NCBI GenBank assembly: GCA_002428525.1
Contig: DIWU01000014.1
Location: 1-64,000 of the forward strand
Length of the DNA stretch: 64,000 bases
Source of the DNA: a bacterium UBP14_UBA6098
GTDB lineage: Bacteria > UBP14 > UBA6098
Reading direction: 5' to 3'
The notes beneath the pieces are model-generated. The model searched no databases, was not told the DNA's origin, and was given only the letters and a program-made list of their open reading frames with translations. The number at the start of each line of letters is the position of its first letter. Positions within the stretch are counted from its first letter, which is position 1. Shown piece by piece: positions 1 to 9,657 of this stretch. The position numbers and the translations under genes were made by a program.

Positions 1-126
1 AACACCCCGGCCTTCGGCCACCCCTCTTTGGAAAGAGAGGAGAAACACCCCGGCCTTCGGCCACCCCTCTTTAAAGAGGGGAGAAACACCCCGGCCTTAG
101 GCCACCCCTCTTTGGAAAGAGGGGAA
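1..126. repeat. Three tandem 41-43 bp repeat units
   Basis: Units begin at 1, 44 and 85. Each has a GGCC-TTCGGCC type mini-palindrome followed by a second hairpin, CCCCTCTTT paired with AAGAGGGG. The third unit has TTAGGCC in place of TTCGGCC. The array may continue to the left of the window. Identical spacing elements and the absence of unique spacers argue against CRISPR. This is probably a non-coding intergenic repeat or terminator-like array. Confidence 0.85.
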
Positions 127-260
127 TGCGGGCCGGCGCAAGACCGGCCCCTTGTATCTAAAACCCATAACCTATAACCTATAACCTATAACCTAACTTC
201 ATGCGCTTCAGCGCATTCCTGTAAAACCCTTTACCCTTTACCCTTTACCCTTTACCCTCT
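127..260. repeat. Composite intergenic repeat block: GC palindrome, two heptamer arrays and a hairpin
   Basis: In order: a GGGCCGG...CCGGCCC palindrome (130-150); about four copies of the heptamer AACCTAT (167-196); a perfect hairpin ATGCGCT-TC-AGCGCAT (201-216); and about four copies of the heptamer CCCTTTA (228-258). The same modules recur in the opposite orientation at 57847-58262. No coding potential is apparent. Confidence 0.85.
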
Positions 261-315
261 TATTATTCTGTATGAGAATAAACACAAAATACTTTAAAAA
301 TATTCTCAAAGCCCC

Positions 316-343
316 TTGAAATCGAGTTTTCGAAAAATATAAT
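316..343 (+). promoter_or_regulatory. Sigma-70-type promoter for kbl
   Basis: TTGAAA (316-321) and TATAAT (338-343) are separated by 16 bp. The predicted start near 350 leaves a leader of about 65 nt before the ATG at 416. Confidence 0.6.
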
Positions 344-415
344 ATCCCGCTACCGCGAAGTAATTCGCCTTCGTCGTCTAACAATTCGAGGTTCGAGGAA
401 CCGTCTGGAGCGGAG

Positions 416-1609
416 ATGTCATCAGAGTATTTAAAAACATGGATCAATGAGGAACTTGCTCAGATCAAAGAATCCGGCCTTTGGAAGACCGAGCGGATCA
501 TCAAATCCGGCCAAGGCGCGGAGATTATGATCAACGGCGGGCAAAAGGTCCTAAACTTCTGCTCGAATAACTATCTCGGCCTCGCGAACCATCCGCGCGT
601 TGTGCGCGCCGCGGCGGAGACTATGGAAAAATACTCCTACGGCCTCTCCTCGGTGCGTTTCATATGCGGCACTATGGATATTCACATGGAACTCGAACGG
701 CGAATCTCGGAATTCTTGGGCATGGAGGACACTATTCTCTATGTCGCCTGTTTCGACGCGAATGGCGGCCTTTTTGTTCCGCTATATAATTCCGAGAACT
801 CGGCGATAATCACGGATTCCTTGAATCACGCGAGCATCATCGACGGCGTGCGGCTTGTCCGCGGCGGCAAACGCTTTATTTACGAGCACAACGACATGGC
901 CGACCTCGAGTATATGCTCAAGCAAGCTCAACAATACTCGAATCGTGTTGTCATCACCGACGGTGTTTTCTCGATGGACGGCGATATCGCCAAGCTCGAC
1001 GAGGTCTCGCGGCTGACGGAGAAATACGGCGCGCTTTTAGCTGTCGATGATTCCCACGCTACCGGTGTTATCGGCAGAACCGGCAGGGGAACACCGGAAT
1101 TCAGGGGCGTCAAGGTCGATGTCATCACCTCGACCTTGGGAAAAGCCCTCGGTGGCGGCAACGGCGGCTTTATTAGCGGGCCGGCGGAGCTGATCGCTCT
1201 GCTTCGCCAGCGCTCGAGGCCCTACCTTTTCTCGAACTCGGTCGCTCCTGCCACTGTCGGCGCGAGCCTCGAAGTTCTCGATATTATCACCGAATCTACC
1301 GAGCTAATCGATAAGCTCGCCGACAATACCAAATACTTCCGCGAAAAAATCTCCCACCTCGGGCTCGATGTTCGCCCGGGGCAACATCCGATCACCCCGA
1401 TTATGCTTCCCGAGGACCGTCTGGCGAACATCTTTGCCGATGCACTCCTCGAAGAGGGAATCTACGCGATCGGGTTTAACTATCCGGTTGTGCCGAAGGG
1501 CAAGGCGCGTGTTCGGGTTCAAATCTCGGCGGCGCACGAAAGGGAACACCTCGACCGCGCAATCGAGGCCTTCGGCAAGGTCGGGAAGAAACTCGGTATT
1601 TGCGTTTGA
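416..1609 (+). CDS. kbl: Glycine C-acetyltransferase (2-amino-3-ketobutyrate CoA ligase)
   Basis: This is a PLP-dependent alpha-oxoamine synthase that interconverts 2-amino-3-oxobutyrate plus CoA with glycine plus acetyl-CoA, in threonine degradation. The 397 residues match family length. The N-terminal region has NFCSNNYLGLA, the middle has VDDSHATG, and the Schiff-base lysine lies in TLGKALGGG (K243). GGAG at 407-410 supports the ATG at 416. No threonine dehydrogenase gene (tdh) is adjacent, so the partner enzyme must be elsewhere. Other oxoamine synthases such as BioF or serine palmitoyltransferase are possible, but overall similarity favours Kbl. Confidence 0.9.
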   Translation: MSSEYLKTWINEELAQIKESGLWKTERIIKSGQGAEIMINGGQKVLNFCSNNYLGLANHPRVVRAAAETMEKYSYGLSSVRFICGTMDIHMELERRISEFLGMEDTILYVACFDANGGLFVPLYNSENSAIITDSLNHASIIDGVRLVRGGKRFIYEHNDMADLEYMLKQAQQYSNRVVITDGVFSMDGDIAKLDEVSRLTEKYGALLAVDDSHATGVIGRTGRGTPEFRGVKVDVITSTLGKALGGGNGGFISGPAELIALLRQRSRPYLFSNSVAPATVGASLEVLDIITESTELIDKLADNTKYFREKISHLGLDVRPGQHPITPIMLPEDRLANIFADALLEEGIYAIGFNYPVVPKGKARVRVQISAAHEREHLDRAIEAFGKVGKKLGICV

Positions 1610-1634
1610 CATTTGCCGGCCGTTACAATATATT
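1606..1634 (+). promoter_or_regulatory. Promoter for the S8 protease gene
   Basis: TTGACA (1606-1611) overlaps the kbl stop codon (1607-1609). TATATT (1629-1634) follows after 17 bp. The predicted transcript start near 1641 lies downstream of the upstream in-frame ATG at 1613, so translation must begin at 1670 or 1673. Confidence 0.65.
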
Positions 1635-1672
1635 ATAACAATTTTTTACAACCCGATTGTCTTGGAGTGATG

Positions 1673-4540
1673 ATGCGAAGACTCTTTCTCCCGATGATTG
1701 CTATTTTGCTATTTGCCCTTTCTTCCATATCCGCCGACGACCCATCGAGATGGGCCCCCGGTATGGTTCTTATCGAGGTCGAGGCCTCCGAGCTCGGGGA
1801 TCCAATCCTCGACAACGACGGCTTCGTCACCACCGGCTGGCCGGAGCTCGATCATGCTATTCGCGATATCATGATCACCCGATGGGAACGAATCATTCCG
1901 ATTGCGCCGAATCCGCAATACCGCGAGAGATGGCGCTGGACGGAGCGCTGGTTCCAATTCTATTTCGACCCCGATGTGACCGATGTCCCGACCGCGGTCG
2001 AGGCACTGCGCGGACTCAACGGCGTGAAGTTCGTCGAACCGAACTACCGAGGAGTGCATTCGGCTGTCCCGAATGATCCCTACTATACGAGCAGACAGTG
2101 GTACACGCGCAAGATCTTCGCCGACAGGGTATGGGATTTCACTCAGGGCGAGCCGACGATTCTCCTTTCGGCGGTGGATTCAGGTGTCGATTACTTGCAT
2201 GAGGACTTGACGAATCTCATCTGGCAGAACCTCGGCGAGGATATAAACGGCGACGACAGAGTGCTCATTCCGGGTGAGGGCTTCGATCCGGCCGATGTTC
2301 AACAATCCCCGGACTCTGTCCCCGATATGGCCTACGACACAGACGGCAACGGATATATCGACGATTTCATCGGCTACGATTTCGTGACGGGGGTTTACAC
2401 CGACGCCTATCGCCATCCGACAGACCCGCTCATCAAAGAGGACGGCCTTGATTACGACAACGATCCCAACGATTTCCGCTACAACGGCCACGGAACGCAC
2501 TGCACCGGCACAATGACCGCCGAGGCCAACAACGGCCTCGGTATCGCCGGAATTACTTGGCGGACTAAGATCATGTGCCTTCGCGCCGGCTATTATTCCC
2601 GCACATGCACCGGCTACAACCAAAACGAGGCGGTGCTTAAAGGCCTCCAATACGGCCTCATGATGGGTTGCAGAATTTTTAACTTCAGCTACGGCGGCAA
2701 TGATTCCAGCCATTTCGTTCATGCGATGATCGATACAGCGGTCAACTCATGGGGAGCGATAATCACCGCGGCCGCCGGCAACGACGATATTCCAGACCTT
2801 CACTACCCCTCCGCCTACGAAGAGGTCATCTCCGTCGCGGCAACAAACCAATACGACCAAAAAACCTATTTCTCGAACTACAATCCGTCAGTCGATCTTT
2901 CCGCTCCGGGGATTGATATAGGCGCAACAGTGCCGAGGTTCTATGTTTGTCCGCCATCACCCTGCGACGAAGGCTGGACTTCGAATTTTGCCCCGGGATA
3001 TGCAAGCTTCCAAGGGACAAGCATGTCAGCGCCGGTTGTAGCGGGTTGCGCGGCTCTGCTCTGGAGCTTCTTTCCGGACAGCTCAAACTACTGGATTCGT
3101 AGTAGGCTGGAGAATTATTCCGACTATATCTACGATATCTCCGGCAATGGCGCTTATGCCGAGGGCGAGCAGTTGGGCAAGGGCAGAGTCAATATTTACA
3201 AGGCTCTTGCGGCAGGAATCTTCCCCTCGCTCACATTGACCGATGTCGCCTTTCGCGACGCCAACCTGAACGGTCGCCCCGAGCCGGACGAAGAGGTTGT
3301 CGTCACATTAACCTACGAAAATAGCACCGACACGACATGGGCCGCCGCGACCGGAGTTCAAGTGACTGTATCCTCCACGGATTCGCTTATAATCATGGTT
3401 GACAGCACCGCCTCGATCGGAACGATCGCCCTTGGAGCCTCCGGCTCTAACACTACAGACCCGATAGTCTTCAAGATGGATCCGGCCTACCGCTATGGCC
3501 GGTTCGTTACCTTCGATGTGACCCTCACGACTCCGGACCGCTACGTTCTCGTCTCGCAGTTCAGGGTTATGGTCGGCTATCCCGAGGTCTTGATCGCCTC
3601 GGTTGACACAAACCTTGCGTATATAAATAAAGTAATGAGCTCGGTGCGCTGGGGCGGTGTGCCATATGACAGCATCTTTGTGCCATCCTCCGGCCTTTCC
3701 ACCGAGGTCATCAATCGCCACAGAGTGATTATATACATCACAGGGGACTTTTCTGGAATGACACTACTTCCGGGAGCCTCCGAAGCCAACTTCGAGAGCT
3801 GGCTCGAGGCCGACCCGACCAGAATGCTAATCATGTCCGGCCAGCACCTTCCTGAGATCGCAAGCTCGACTTGGCTGGAGCGAGTTTTCGGCGCGAGTCA
3901 CGAGGTCGATGTTGTCGCTCTAACTCTCGCGATGAACCTCAAGGGCGTCGATGGCGATATAATCGGTGACGGTATAACAGACAATATCGCCTTCGGCGGC
4001 GGAAGCGCGGTGAACCAACGCTTTATGGGAAGCTGTAGCGCAGTCGGTGAAGGGATACCCATTTTCTATTACAATTCGGGCGATCTTCCCGATTCCACCT
4101 GCGCGGTCAGGTTCCAAAGTCCCTCCGGATGGAAGACGATATTCCTCGAGTTCGGCATAGAGGGATTTAGCGACAGCCTTAGAAATACCTTTATCGAGAG
4201 GGCGCTCACATGGGCCGGCGTCCGGTATATCTGGGATATCCCCGAACAGGCGATCAGGCCTTATTCGCTCAAACTTATGCCGCCGTTCCCGAACCCCTTC
4301 AACAGCGCGGTCACAATCGGTTTCGATATTCCCGAACCGGCGCCCGTTCAGATCGATATCTTCGACCTCAACGGCAGACTTGTGCGGAACATCTCGATCC
4401 CCGAGGCGCAAGAGGGGCCGAACCTGTTCCATTGGAACGCGACTCTCGAAAACGGCGAAAAAATCTCGACGGGAACATACCTCTATCGCATCTCGGCAAT
4501 GGGCAAACAGGCCGGCGGAAGGGTTGTATATATTAAATAG
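1673..4540 (+). CDS. Secreted subtilisin-like (S8) serine protease with C-terminal sorting domain
   Basis: An extracellular serine protease of about 955 residues. A Lys/Arg-then-hydrophobic signal peptide (residues 1-20) is followed by a propeptide-like region and then the S8 catalytic domain. The triad is Asp169 (AVDSGVD), His273 (NGHGTHC) and Ser450 (GTSMSAP), with an oxyanion Asn in AAAGND. Residues about 520-860 are beta-rich linker. The last 90 residues carry PNPFNS and GTYLYRI, ending in YIK, the Por/FlgD-like C-terminal domain also found on the proteins at 9658 and 44376. GGAG at 1664-1667 favours ATG 1673 (1670 is possible). It is a separate unit from kbl. Confidence 0.9.
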   Translation: MRRLFLPMIAILLFALSSISADDPSRWAPGMVLIEVEASELGDPILDNDGFVTTGWPELDHAIRDIMITRWERIIPIAPNPQYRERWRWTERWFQFYFDPDVTDVPTAVEALRGLNGVKFVEPNYRGVHSAVPNDPYYTSRQWYTRKIFADRVWDFTQGEPTILLSAVDSGVDYLHEDLTNLIWQNLGEDINGDDRVLIPGEGFDPADVQQSPDSVPDMAYDTDGNGYIDDFIGYDFVTGVYTDAYRHPTDPLIKEDGLDYDNDPNDFRYNGHGTHCTGTMTAEANNGLGIAGITWRTKIMCLRAGYYSRTCTGYNQNEAVLKGLQYGLMMGCRIFNFSYGGNDSSHFVHAMIDTAVNSWGAIITAAAGNDDIPDLHYPSAYEEVISVAATNQYDQKTYFSNYNPSVDLSAPGIDIGATVPRFYVCPPSPCDEGWTSNFAPGYASFQGTSMSAPVVAGCAALLWSFFPDSSNYWIRSRLENYSDYIYDISGNGAYAEGEQLGKGRVNIYKALAAGIFPSLTLTDVAFRDANLNGRPEPDEEVVVTLTYENSTDTTWAAATGVQVTVSSTDSLIIMVDSTASIGTIALGASGSNTTDPIVFKMDPAYRYGRFVTFDVTLTTPDRYVLVSQFRVMVGYPEVLIASVDTNLAYINKVMSSVRWGGVPYDSIFVPSSGLSTEVINRHRVIIYITGDFSGMTLLPGASEANFESWLEADPTRMLIMSGQHLPEIASSTWLERVFGASHEVDVVALTLAMNLKGVDGDIIGDGITDNIAFGGGSAVNQRFMGSCSAVGEGIPIFYYNSGDLPDSTCAVRFQSPSGWKTIFLEFGIEGFSDSLRNTFIERALTWAGVRYIWDIPEQAIRPYSLKLMPPFPNPFNSAVTIGFDIPEPAPVQIDIFDLNGRLVRNISIPEAQEGPNLFHWNATLENGEKISTGTYLYRISAMGKQAGGRVVYIK

Positions 4541-4686
4541 CGCGATTTATGGATAGCTAAGCCCTTTCTATATTCGAGCGAATGATTATTTTCGATGGGA
4601 AATAGCTAATCAAATAAAACGATATAGGCATTAAATATCTATGTTAGTTTACAACTGCAAAACTTGCCATTCTTAAAAGGGGGAAT

Positions 4687-5280
4687 ATGAGCAAAATCAC
4701 CGGAGTATTTATCGCTGGAGTCGGCGGACAGGGGATCATCCTCGCAAGCGAATTACTTAGCGAGGCCGCTCGCCTTTCCGGGCTCGATGTTAAGAAAAGC
4801 GAGGTTCACGGCATGGCTCAGCGCGGAGGTAGCGTTGTCGGTCATGTCAAATTCGGAGAGAAGGTTCACTCCCCGATTATTACTATGGGCGAGGCCGATA
4901 TCCTCCTTTCCTTCGAGAAGCTCGAGGCTCTGCGCTATATAAACTTCGTTAAAAACGGCGGAATCGCTATCGTCAACGATCAGGAGATAGCACCGGCACC
5001 TGTGGCCGCCGGGCTTATGGACTATCCCCCCGATGCCTTCGACAGGATACAAAAGGCAGTTCCGAGATCTATACTCCTTCAGGGAAACAAGCTCGCCGAA
5101 GAGGTCGGGGATACCCGCACCACTAATGTCGTCCTTTTGGGGGCACTGAGCGCTTTCCTCGATTTTTGGCCATATAGTTGGCTCGAGGCAATAAAGAATA
5201 AAATATCCCCAAAATTCGTCGAGATGAATATCAAGGCCTTCGAGCTTGGGAAAAAGGTCGCTATCGAATATGGATTGTAG
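4687..5280 (+). CDS. iorB: IorB-like 2-oxoacid:ferredoxin oxidoreductase gamma-domain subunit
   Basis: This 197-residue protein belongs to the gamma (POR_N-partner) domain family. It resembles the beta subunit of indolepyruvate ferredoxin oxidoreductase, which oxidatively decarboxylates arylpyruvates with CoA. It shows the N-terminal GVGGQGI loop, [13 protein letters not shown], and [10 protein letters not shown], typical of IorB. An AAGGGGG ribosome-binding site lies just upstream of ATG 4687. The catalytic TPP-binding IorA is not adjacent, which is unusual because iorA and iorB are normally paired. The subunit may serve a distant alpha subunit. Its 3' end overlaps the next small gene by 11 nt. 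Confidence 0.8.
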   Translation: MSKITGVFIAGVGGQGIILASELLSEAARLSGLDVKKSEVHGMAQRGGSVVGHVKFGEKVHSPIITMGEADILLSFEKLEALRYINFVKNGGIAIVNDQEIAPAPVAAGLMDYPPDAFDRIQKAVPRSILLQGNKLAEEVGDTRTTNVVLLGALSAFLDFWPYSWLEAIKNKISPKFVEMNIKAFELGKKVAIEYGL

Positions 5281-5464
5281 CAGAAAAGACCTCAACCTCC
5301 GCGAATGCAACTGCACTTATCCCTGCGAAAAGAAGGGTCATTGTTGCGAATGCATCTCGTATCATCGAAAGCGCGGCGAGTTGCCTGCCTGCTACTTCAC
5401 AAAAGAGCAGGAAAAAACTTACGACCGATCGATTGAGTTTTTCGTTAAGAACCGAAGAGGTTAG
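5270..5464 (+). CDS. Small cysteine-rich protein, DUF6485-like
   Basis: A 64-residue protein starting at ATG 5270, inside the last codons of iorB. It has a dense cysteine pattern (CNCTYPC, then [10 protein letters not shown], then LPACYF) and a conserved-looking C-terminal YDRSIEFFV segment. The pattern suggests a structural metal site (Zn or Fe-S), but no function is known to me. The family name is from memory. Overlap with iorB implies translational coupling. Confidence 0.65.
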   Translation: MDCSRKDLNLRECNCTYPCEKKGHCCECISYHRKRGELPACYFTKEQEKTYDRSIEFFVKNRRG

Positions 5465-5470
5465 GCAGAA

Positions 5471-6655
5471 TTGGCTTTGCGGGTTTTACATACCGCCGAT
5501 CTTCATATCGGAGATCGCCGATTCGGCCGCTTCGATCCGGCCCTTGCTGTCAATACACGCCTCGCGGATCAACGAAATTGCCTTAGACACCTCGCAGAGC
5601 TCGCTATTGCAGAACATGCCGACGCCGTCGTTATCGCCGGCGATATCTACCACTCGAAATCCCCTACTCCCGCCGAAGAGGATGTCTTTGCCGAGTTCAT
5701 CGCAAGCCTTTCCGCGAGCGATATCCATATCTTCGCGATCGCCGGAAATCACGAGCGCCCAACGGCGCGAGGACGAGCCTCGCCACTGACCCATATCGAC
5801 ACGCTCGGCCTTCGCCATTTTCATCTGATGACCGACCCGGGCTTGAAAACGATCGAGCTTCCCGCGGGAAAGCTTTGCGTAATCGGGATTCCTTGGCCGT
5901 TGCGACGCGAGTTGGCCGAGGTCGGGCTCGAGGGCGAGGTCTCCGATCCGGCGACATGGGACGAATATATCTCACGCCGCCTCGATTCGCTCGTTCCACA
6001 GATTCCAACGAATTCCACGGCGATATTAACCTCCCACCTTTGGACCTCGGAGGTCGCAGGAAGACAGCCCTACAGCGTCCGCGGAGAACCGGTCGCAAGA
6101 GCCTCTACTCTGGCGCGCGAACCCTTTAGGTATATCGCCTTAGGACATATCCATAAAAACACCGTCGCTTGGAACTCCCCGCCGATTATCTATTCAGGGG
6201 GCATCGATCGGGGGGATTTCACTGAAGCCGACCACAAGAAGGGGGTTGTTCTCGTCGAATTCGACGGCGCCGCCACCGCTTGGCGCTTCATCGAGACACC
6301 GGCAAGGCAATTTATATCGATCGAAATGGATTTATCGGGCTTCCCTCAGCCCGTTGAATCGGTCTCAGAGAGGGCCAGCAGTTACACAATCGCCGGTGCG
6401 GTAGTCAGGATCGAGGTGACTCAAGCCAAGGGGGATCCCCCTCTCGAGGCACGAAGTCTTCGGCCCAAGTTGGATAATCCCTTTTTCCTTCAGGTTGTCC
6501 GCAAAGTAGGATCAAAGGACGGAATGCCCTTCTCGGAGCGTGTTTTCACACCGCTCGGCGCTCTGGAGGAGTTCATAATGCGCGACCCCGAACTTGCACC
6601 TTTTAAGGACAAACTTCTCGAGCTGGCCGCCAAGCTCGCCGAGGAGGTCGGATGA
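5471..6655 (+). CDS. sbcD: Exonuclease SbcD (Mre11-type nuclease subunit)
   Basis: The nuclease subunit of the SbcCD complex, which trims DNA hairpins and processes double-strand breaks. All calcineurin-like phosphoesterase motifs are visible: HTADLHIG, AGDIYH, GNHE, LTSH and ALGHIH, which bind two metal ions. At 394 residues it has normal length. The start is TTG at 5471, and the first residues (ALRVLHTADLHIG) leave no room for a later start. Its last codons overlap the sbcC ATG by 4 nt (6652-6655). Confidence 0.93.
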   Translation: MALRVLHTADLHIGDRRFGRFDPALAVNTRLADQRNCLRHLAELAIAEHADAVVIAGDIYHSKSPTPAEEDVFAEFIASLSASDIHIFAIAGNHERPTARGRASPLTHIDTLGLRHFHLMTDPGLKTIELPAGKLCVIGIPWPLRRELAEVGLEGEVSDPATWDEYISRRLDSLVPQIPTNSTAILTSHLWTSEVAGRQPYSVRGEPVARASTLAREPFRYIALGHIHKNTVAWNSPPIIYSGGIDRGDFTEADHKKGVVLVEFDGAATAWRFIETPARQFISIEMDLSGFPQPVESVSERASSYTIAGAVVRIEVTQAKGDPPLEARSLRPKLDNPFFLQVVRKVGSKDGMPFSERVFTPLGALEEFIMRDPELAPFKDKLLELAAKLAEEVG

Positions 6656-9651
6656 TACCGATCTCGTTGACAATCGAGGGTTTCAGGAGCTATTCGAATC
6701 GCACGACGATAGATTTTTCGGGCCTTAGGCGAGCTTGCATCATCGGCCCGAACGGCTCGGGCAAATCGACTATCGTCACTGCGATGCTATGGTCGCTTTT
6801 TGGCAAATCGAATGCGCGAAACAACTCCGATTTGATCAATTCGAGGGCTTCGACAGCGACCGTCGAGATGCTATTCGCCGCAGGTGAAAAAACCTATAAA
6901 ATAACCCGCTCCCTCAAGCGCGCAAAGGGCGCGGCCTCGGTCGAGTTATCGCTCGTGGAGGGCGATTCGCCGCAGATCATCGCGGAGGGCGCCCGCGAAA
7001 CGGATATCGCCGTCCGCAAACTCCTCGGCCTCGATTACGAGGACTTTATTTCCGCGAGCGTGTTGGTTCAGGGCGGCTCGAGTAGGTTCTCATCGATGTC
7101 CCCCTCCGAGCGCAAGGCCTTTATGGCCAAGATTCTCGGTATCTCGCAATGCGAGGAGATATCCAAGCTTGCACGCTCGAGAACCCGCGAGATCGAGGCC
7201 GAAAAAAAGGCTCGCGAGGAAGAGAACGAGCGCATCGCTTCTGAAATGAATCCGCTCGCGTTTGCGCCGCAAGCCTTCGAGAATGCGAAGATCGCGTTTG
7301 AGTCGGCCGAGAAGGATTTTACGGAGCTTAAATTTAAAATCGACGGCCTTCGGACAAAAAAAACGGAACTCGATAGACTCAACCTCGAGCATGATTCTTT
7401 GTCGAAATCGATTACACGTCTCGAAGTGGAAAAAAACTCGCTTATCTCCGAGATTGCCTCTGAGAATGATCGCTCCGAGGCCCTCGAAGCGCAGATTTCC
7501 GATAAGGCCGATATTACCGCTCAGATCGATGTTTTCCGTGGATGTGAAGAACGACTCGCCCGGCTCGACACCGCGTTTGAGCGCATTACGGAAGCGAAAG
7601 CGGTTATCTCCGGCGCAGAAAGCTATATAGCTGTTTGGGAAAGCTCTGTCTCCGGCGGGATAGCGATACTTGAAACAAAAGGCTTTGCGCTCAAAGGCGA
7701 AATTGAACGAATCGAGCGCGAGCTTTCCAGAGAACCCGAATTGGCAAATCGGCACAAGGAATTCCTCGCGGCCACCGCGGCGCTCGCGGCCTTGAACGAA
7801 CGGCGGAGCGAAGCGGAGGTCTTTCAAACCAAGATTGCCGAGATCAAAGCCCTGATCGATGCCGAGGGGCGTTCCTTAACAGCCTTAAAAAACGAATATA
7901 TAAAAAAACTCGAGGTTATTGACAAAAATATAGCAGGGATAGACCCTATAAAGGTTGCACGCGAGATTAGGCGGGTCAACAACGAACTTGCCCGGCAGGA
8001 TTCGGTTGCGCTCGAACTCGAACAAACCCGCGAACGATGGGAGGCCGAGAACGCCCGAAGAGCCTCGAACGAGGCCGAGATCGCACAACTAAAGCGGCTT
8101 CGGGAGGATAGCTCCAGTAAACGCGCCCTCATTCAAAGCTCCGAGGCCGGCAATTGCCCCCTTTGCGGTCAGTCGCTCGAGGGCAGGCACCGCGAGATGG
8201 TTATCGCCGATATCGATTCGGCGCTCGAGGCCGGGATTCAAAGGCTTTCAGCGCTCGAAGCCGACAAGATCGAGATCGCTAAAAACCTTCTTGAAATAGA
8301 GGTTAGTGGAAAGGAGCTTCGAAACCGCGCCGAGCTATTTGTCGCATATAATCGCCGAAAAATCGAACTGGAGGGCTTCACAAAAACCCTCGAAGAGCTC
8401 GCTCGAGAGAGGTCTGAAACTGAGGCTCGAATCGGCGAGCTATCGAAAACTATCGCCGACGGGGATTTCCTGCACGACCAAAGAAAAAGCCTTGCCCTCC
8501 TCGAGGCTCAGTTCGAGAAGGCCCATGTATCAGCTACATTATATTCCGCTACTCAAGATAAAATAGAGTCATTGCGCGAGAGCGAGTTCGCATTTTTACG
8601 ATTACCCGAGGCTAAGTCGCAAAAAAAGGCCCTCGATTCGCGATGGTCAGAGCTTCAGTGCGAGATCCACCGCCAGAATGAACGACTGACCAGCAAAACC
8701 GAAGTGGCCGATAAGCTCGAGGAAATCGAAAGGGCGAACGCATTTCTTTCAGCCCTCGAATACAACAGGGAAGAACATATCGAGCTGAAGAGGAAAGTCG
8801 CCGCACTAGCGCCGCTAAGAGAAAGACTGCATACTATCGAGATCGCCGAGGCCGCGAAGGCCGAGATCGAGAAGAACCTCAAGGGCCTTTTAGACAGGTT
8901 GGAAAAGGCAAAATCGCAACTATCCGAGCTTGAAAGCCGCAGAACCACACTCAAGGGCGAGATCGCGGGGTTATCGAATTTCGCCGAAGATCTGTCGGTA
9001 GCGGAAAAGGCCTACGAAACCCAATCGATCATTGTGAAAGAGGCGGCCATTGCCCTTTTGAGGGCGGAATCGGATTTAGACTCGTTGCATTCGTTGGAAT
9101 CCAAGCACGCCGAAGCGAGGCTAAGGTTGGAGGAGCTTCGAGAGAGGGAGCGAATCCATAGGCTTCTATCGACTGCGATGGGCAAAACCGGAGTCCCCGC
9201 ATTTGTGATCTCGCACTCGATCCCCGAGATCGAGCGAGAGGCCGACGACCTGCTTTCGCTGATCTCCGGCGATGAGTTGACACTTAAGCTTTCCGCCGAC
9301 GAGGAAAAGGACGATCTTCGAATCCGAATCGCCGACAGCAACGGCGACAGACCATACGAGAGCTACTCCGGCGGCGAGAGTTTCAGGGTCGATTTCGCCC
9401 TGAGGCTCGCCCTGTCGAGGTTCCTCGCGAAGCGTAGCGGTGCTCAGCTTTCCACGCTGATTATCGACGAGGGATTCGGCACTCAGGATTCGGAGGGCCT
9501 TTCGCTTCTCGTCGAGGCATTACGGTCGATTGAACGCGAGTTCGCTCTGATCTTAGTCGTGACACATCTTGAGAGCCTCAAGGAGGAATTCGACCAGATC
9601 ATCGAAGTAACCAAGAAGAGGTCCGGTAGCGAGCTTCAAATCTTCTCCTAA
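6652..9651 (+). CDS. sbcC: Exonuclease SbcC (Rad50-type SMC ATPase)
   Basis: The ATPase partner of SbcD, 999 residues. It has an N-terminal Walker A (GPNGSGKST), a long coiled coil broken by the zinc-hook CPLC (Cys502/Cys505, almost exactly central), and a C-terminal half with the ABC signature SYSGGES and Walker B TLIIDEGFG. The hook dimerises two molecules around Zn; the heads bind SbcD. It is the last gene of this unit and converges on the protease gene at 9658 with only 6 bp between stop codons. Confidence 0.95.
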   Translation: MIPISLTIEGFRSYSNRTTIDFSGLRRACIIGPNGSGKSTIVTAMLWSLFGKSNARNNSDLINSRASTATVEMLFAAGEKTYKITRSLKRAKGAASVELSLVEGDSPQIIAEGARETDIAVRKLLGLDYEDFISASVLVQGGSSRFSSMSPSERKAFMAKILGISQCEEISKLARSRTREIEAEKKAREEENERIASEMNPLAFAPQAFENAKIAFESAEKDFTELKFKIDGLRTKKTELDRLNLEHDSLSKSITRLEVEKNSLISEIASENDRSEALEAQISDKADITAQIDVFRGCEERLARLDTAFERITEAKAVISGAESYIAVWESSVSGGIAILETKGFALKGEIERIERELSREPELANRHKEFLAATAALAALNERRSEAEVFQTKIAEIKALIDAEGRSLTALKNEYIKKLEVIDKNIAGIDPIKVAREIRRVNNELARQDSVALELEQTRERWEAENARRASNEAEIAQLKRLREDSSSKRALIQSSEAGNCPLCGQSLEGRHREMVIADIDSALEAGIQRLSALEADKIEIAKNLLEIEVSGKELRNRAELFVAYNRRKIELEGFTKTLEELARERSETEARIGELSKTIADGDFLHDQRKSLALLEAQFEKAHVSATLYSATQDKIESLRESEFAFLRLPEAKSQKKALDSRWSELQCEIHRQNERLTSKTEVADKLEEIERANAFLSALEYNREEHIELKRKVAALAPLRERLHTIEIAEAAKAEIEKNLKGLLDRLEKAKSQLSELESRRTTLKGEIAGLSNFAEDLSVAEKAYETQSIIVKEAAIALLRAESDLDSLHSLESKHAEARLRLEELRERERIHRLLSTAMGKTGVPAFVISHSIPEIEREADDLLSLISGDELTLKLSADEEKDDLRIRIADSNGDRPYESYSGGESFRVDFALRLALSRFLAKRSGAQLSTLIIDEGFGTQDSEGLSLLVEALRSIEREFALILVVTHLESLKEEFDQIIEVTKKRSGSELQIFS

Positions 9652-9657
9652 TCGGGG

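Noticed and set aside
1..126. Possible CRISPR array
   Set aside because: The units are contiguous imperfect tandem repeats without unique spacers, and no cas gene is nearby.
1613..1672. Upstream ATG (1613) for the S8 protease
   Set aside because: It precedes the predicted transcript start and would place 20 non-signal residues before the signal peptide.
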